From: Oncomelania hupensis
Taxonomy: Eukaryota > Mollusca > Gastropoda > Littorinimorpha > Pomatiopsidae
Direction of reading: 5' to 3'
DNA length: 64,000 nucleotides
NCBI GenBank assembly: GCA_036898135.1
Contig: CM072527.1
Location: forward strand, 4,733,373-4,797,372
Part shown: piece by piece, positions 62,312-64,000 of the stretch
How positions within the stretch are numbered: position 1 is the stretch's first letter
Layout of the letters: every line of letters starts with the position of its first letter
Made by a program: the position numbers and the translations under genes
The notes under the pieces: generated by a model
Told to the model about the DNA's origin: nothing
What the model saw: the letters and a program-made list of their open reading frames with translations, nothing else
Database searches by the model: none

Positions 62312-63551
62312 CCTATCCTATCCTATCCTATCCTGTAACTCAGAGGTCGTTGGGGCATCACAGATGATTGTTTTACCAGCATACTCCATCTTTCTCTGTT
62401 CTCAGCAACCCTGATGGCTTCACTCAGTGTCAAGCCAGTCCATTTTCGAATGTTGTCCTCCCACTTCTTTTTTGGTCTCCCTCTTCTACCTCCTTGCACT
62501 GTGCCTTGCAGGATGGTCTTTGCAAGGCCTGATGATCTGGTGACATGGCCATACCATCAGAGTTTCAGTTTCTTCACCACTGTGAGCAGGTCATCATGTT
62601 GTCCAATGGTTTGTGTGATGGTCTGTCGGACTTCGTTGTTGGTGATGTGCTGGGTATAGGAAATGCCCAGAAGTCTTCTGTAGCACCACATCTCCATGCT
62701 TTGTATTCTTCTATTGTAGATCTGCTGTGAGGGTCCGTGTTTCGCAAGTGTATAGGAAGATGGAGAATGGAGCGCAGCAGCCTTACCTTGGAATGTAGAC
62801 TGGTGGTCTTGTCTTTCTAAATAGGCTTCAACCTTGCCAGGGCTGCAGTTCCTTGTGCGATCCTGGAGAGGACTTCCTGTCGGGACCCATTGTCGGATAC
62901 AATGGCTTCTAAATATTTGAAGCTATACACTGTGTTGAGGGATTGGCCTTGAACTTTGATGTCCATGTTGATGCCATTGGTGTTGTTGGTCATCATTTTG
63001 GTCTTCTCTGCACTTATTTCCATTCCATAGGCTCTGGAGGTGGTGTCAAGACTCTGAACCAGCTGTTCAAGTTCTTGTTCCTCTCCAGCCAATCCATCAA
63101 TGTCATCCGCAAAACGAAGGTTGGGGATTGCTCTACCCCCTCACTCCCCCACCTCCTTATGCTGACTGTGCCTTTGTGATCTGCAAGAGCATCTGACATG
63201 ATGCGCTCTAGGAAGATGTTGAAGAGTGTTGGAGAGAGTAGGCATCCATGACGCACACCGATTGTTGTTCTGAACCAGTTTCCGATGGCGCTGTTATGGA
63301 GGACTGCACTGGTAGCCTTGTCATACAGGCTTTTGATGACTTCAATAATGTTAGGGCTGATGTTGTACACTCTCATGGTTGCCCACAGAGCTGCATGCCA
63401 GACTTGGTCAAACGCTTTCTTGAAGTCTACGAATAAATGCTATAGATGGTGGTTTTTTTTGTGGTATTTTTCACTGATTATTCTGAGGTTGAAAATGATT
63501 TGTTCATCTGGGGTTTAACCTGTTGAGTATTATTTTTAGGTGGACCTTGCT
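62312..63551 (-). pseudogene. LINE copy D, reverse transcriptase fragment
   Basis: It begins with a (TATCC)n tail and extends about 1.2 kb. The minus strand encodes IIEVIKSLYDKATSAVLHNS, GVRHGCLLSPTLFNIFLERI and AYGMEISAEKTKMMTNN, core RT blocks (the FADD box region is frameshifted near 63110-63160). It lies in the RABL6 intron after exon 11. Confidence 0.88.
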
Positions 63552-63800
63552 CACGGCGGTTCATTTAAGTACTCTCAGACTGTGGCTAAAAATACCTTTA
63601 GTTCCGCCTCGTAGGATCCCTTAACGCAGACTGAACTGCTTATAACCAGCTGAGAAACGGCCAGCGACCCACAGCACAAGCTATGCAACTGGCACTTGCC
63701 TGGAAGCTTATAATTATTTTAACATCGCGCCAAGCTCTAGGTAGGCCTATATGGCCCATAGCTCATGCAAGCTGTGCTGCTAGCCAGACCTATAACACAC

Positions 63801-63868
<68 letters not shown>

Positions 63869-64000
63869 ACACACACAACTGATATAATACAAACACATTA
63901 GACACATGACATACACACAAACTGAATGTAAACACACAATCAAACAAAGAGTAAATACAGTCAAGTTTTAAAGGACTTCACAAAACAAAGCTATAATCAA
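63552..64000. repeat. Window end: unique sequence and (GA)n microsatellite
   Basis: A pure (GA)n of about 65 bp lies at 63804-63868, followed by CA-rich sequence. No exon was recognised here; the remaining RABL6 exons must lie further downstream. Confidence 0.7.

Overview
The window is animal nuclear DNA, most likely from a mollusc (probably a gastropod). It has short exons with GT/AG splice sites, long repeat-rich introns, abundant (CT)n/(ATT)n/(TTC)n microsatellites, tRNA-derived SINEs, a non-LTR retrotransposon family with a 5-bp tail repeat, and Ty3-type LTR elements. The mollusc assignment rests on the style of the repeats and is inference. The two host genes themselves are recognised with high confidence.

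Two host genes lie head-to-tail on the + strand. (1) 11679-39662 holds the 3' part (14 exons, 1176 codons plus stop, in frame across every junction) of a SynGAP/DAB2IP/RASAL2-type Ras GTPase-activating protein: C2 domain, RasGAP domain with arginine finger and FLRF..PA signature, one very large disordered exon, then a C-terminal coiled coil. Its 5' exons lie upstream of the window, so 1-11678 is read as intron. (2) 52253-62013 holds the first 11 coding exons (673 codons) of RABL6, a Rab-like atypical small GTPase. Its C-terminal exons lie beyond the window. No convincing gene lies in the 12.6 kb between them.

Mobile DNA dominates the rest. Two young LTR retrotransposons (4959-10556 and 25529-31115), both in sense orientation to the host gene, have near-identical 635-bp LTRs and perfect 5-bp target duplications. 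Their coding order is gag - zinc knuckle - protease - integrase, with the reverse transcriptase start placed after integrase. In both copies nearly all of RT and RNase H is deleted. The first copy still has an intact 1154-codon gag-PR-IN reading frame and the second is broken by frameshifts. The first is inserted inside an older antisense LINE. Other elements found by their ends are a 1.8-kb element with 36-bp perfect terminal inverted repeats, a piggyBac-type MITE flanked by TTAA, a TA-flanked pogo-like MITE, an inverted-repeat element with a microsatellite core, two tRNA SINEs with target duplications, a diverged solo LTR, three copies of a ~600-bp retroposon-like unit, and four antisense LINE copies with a (TATCC)n tail.

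Smaller-scale signals are a 35-copy 16-bp minisatellite whose variable base is almost always CpG versus TpG, two clusters of the nuclear-receptor 9-mer TCAAGGTCA downstream of the RasGAP gene, and three SUMO-interaction-like acidic modules in RABL6.
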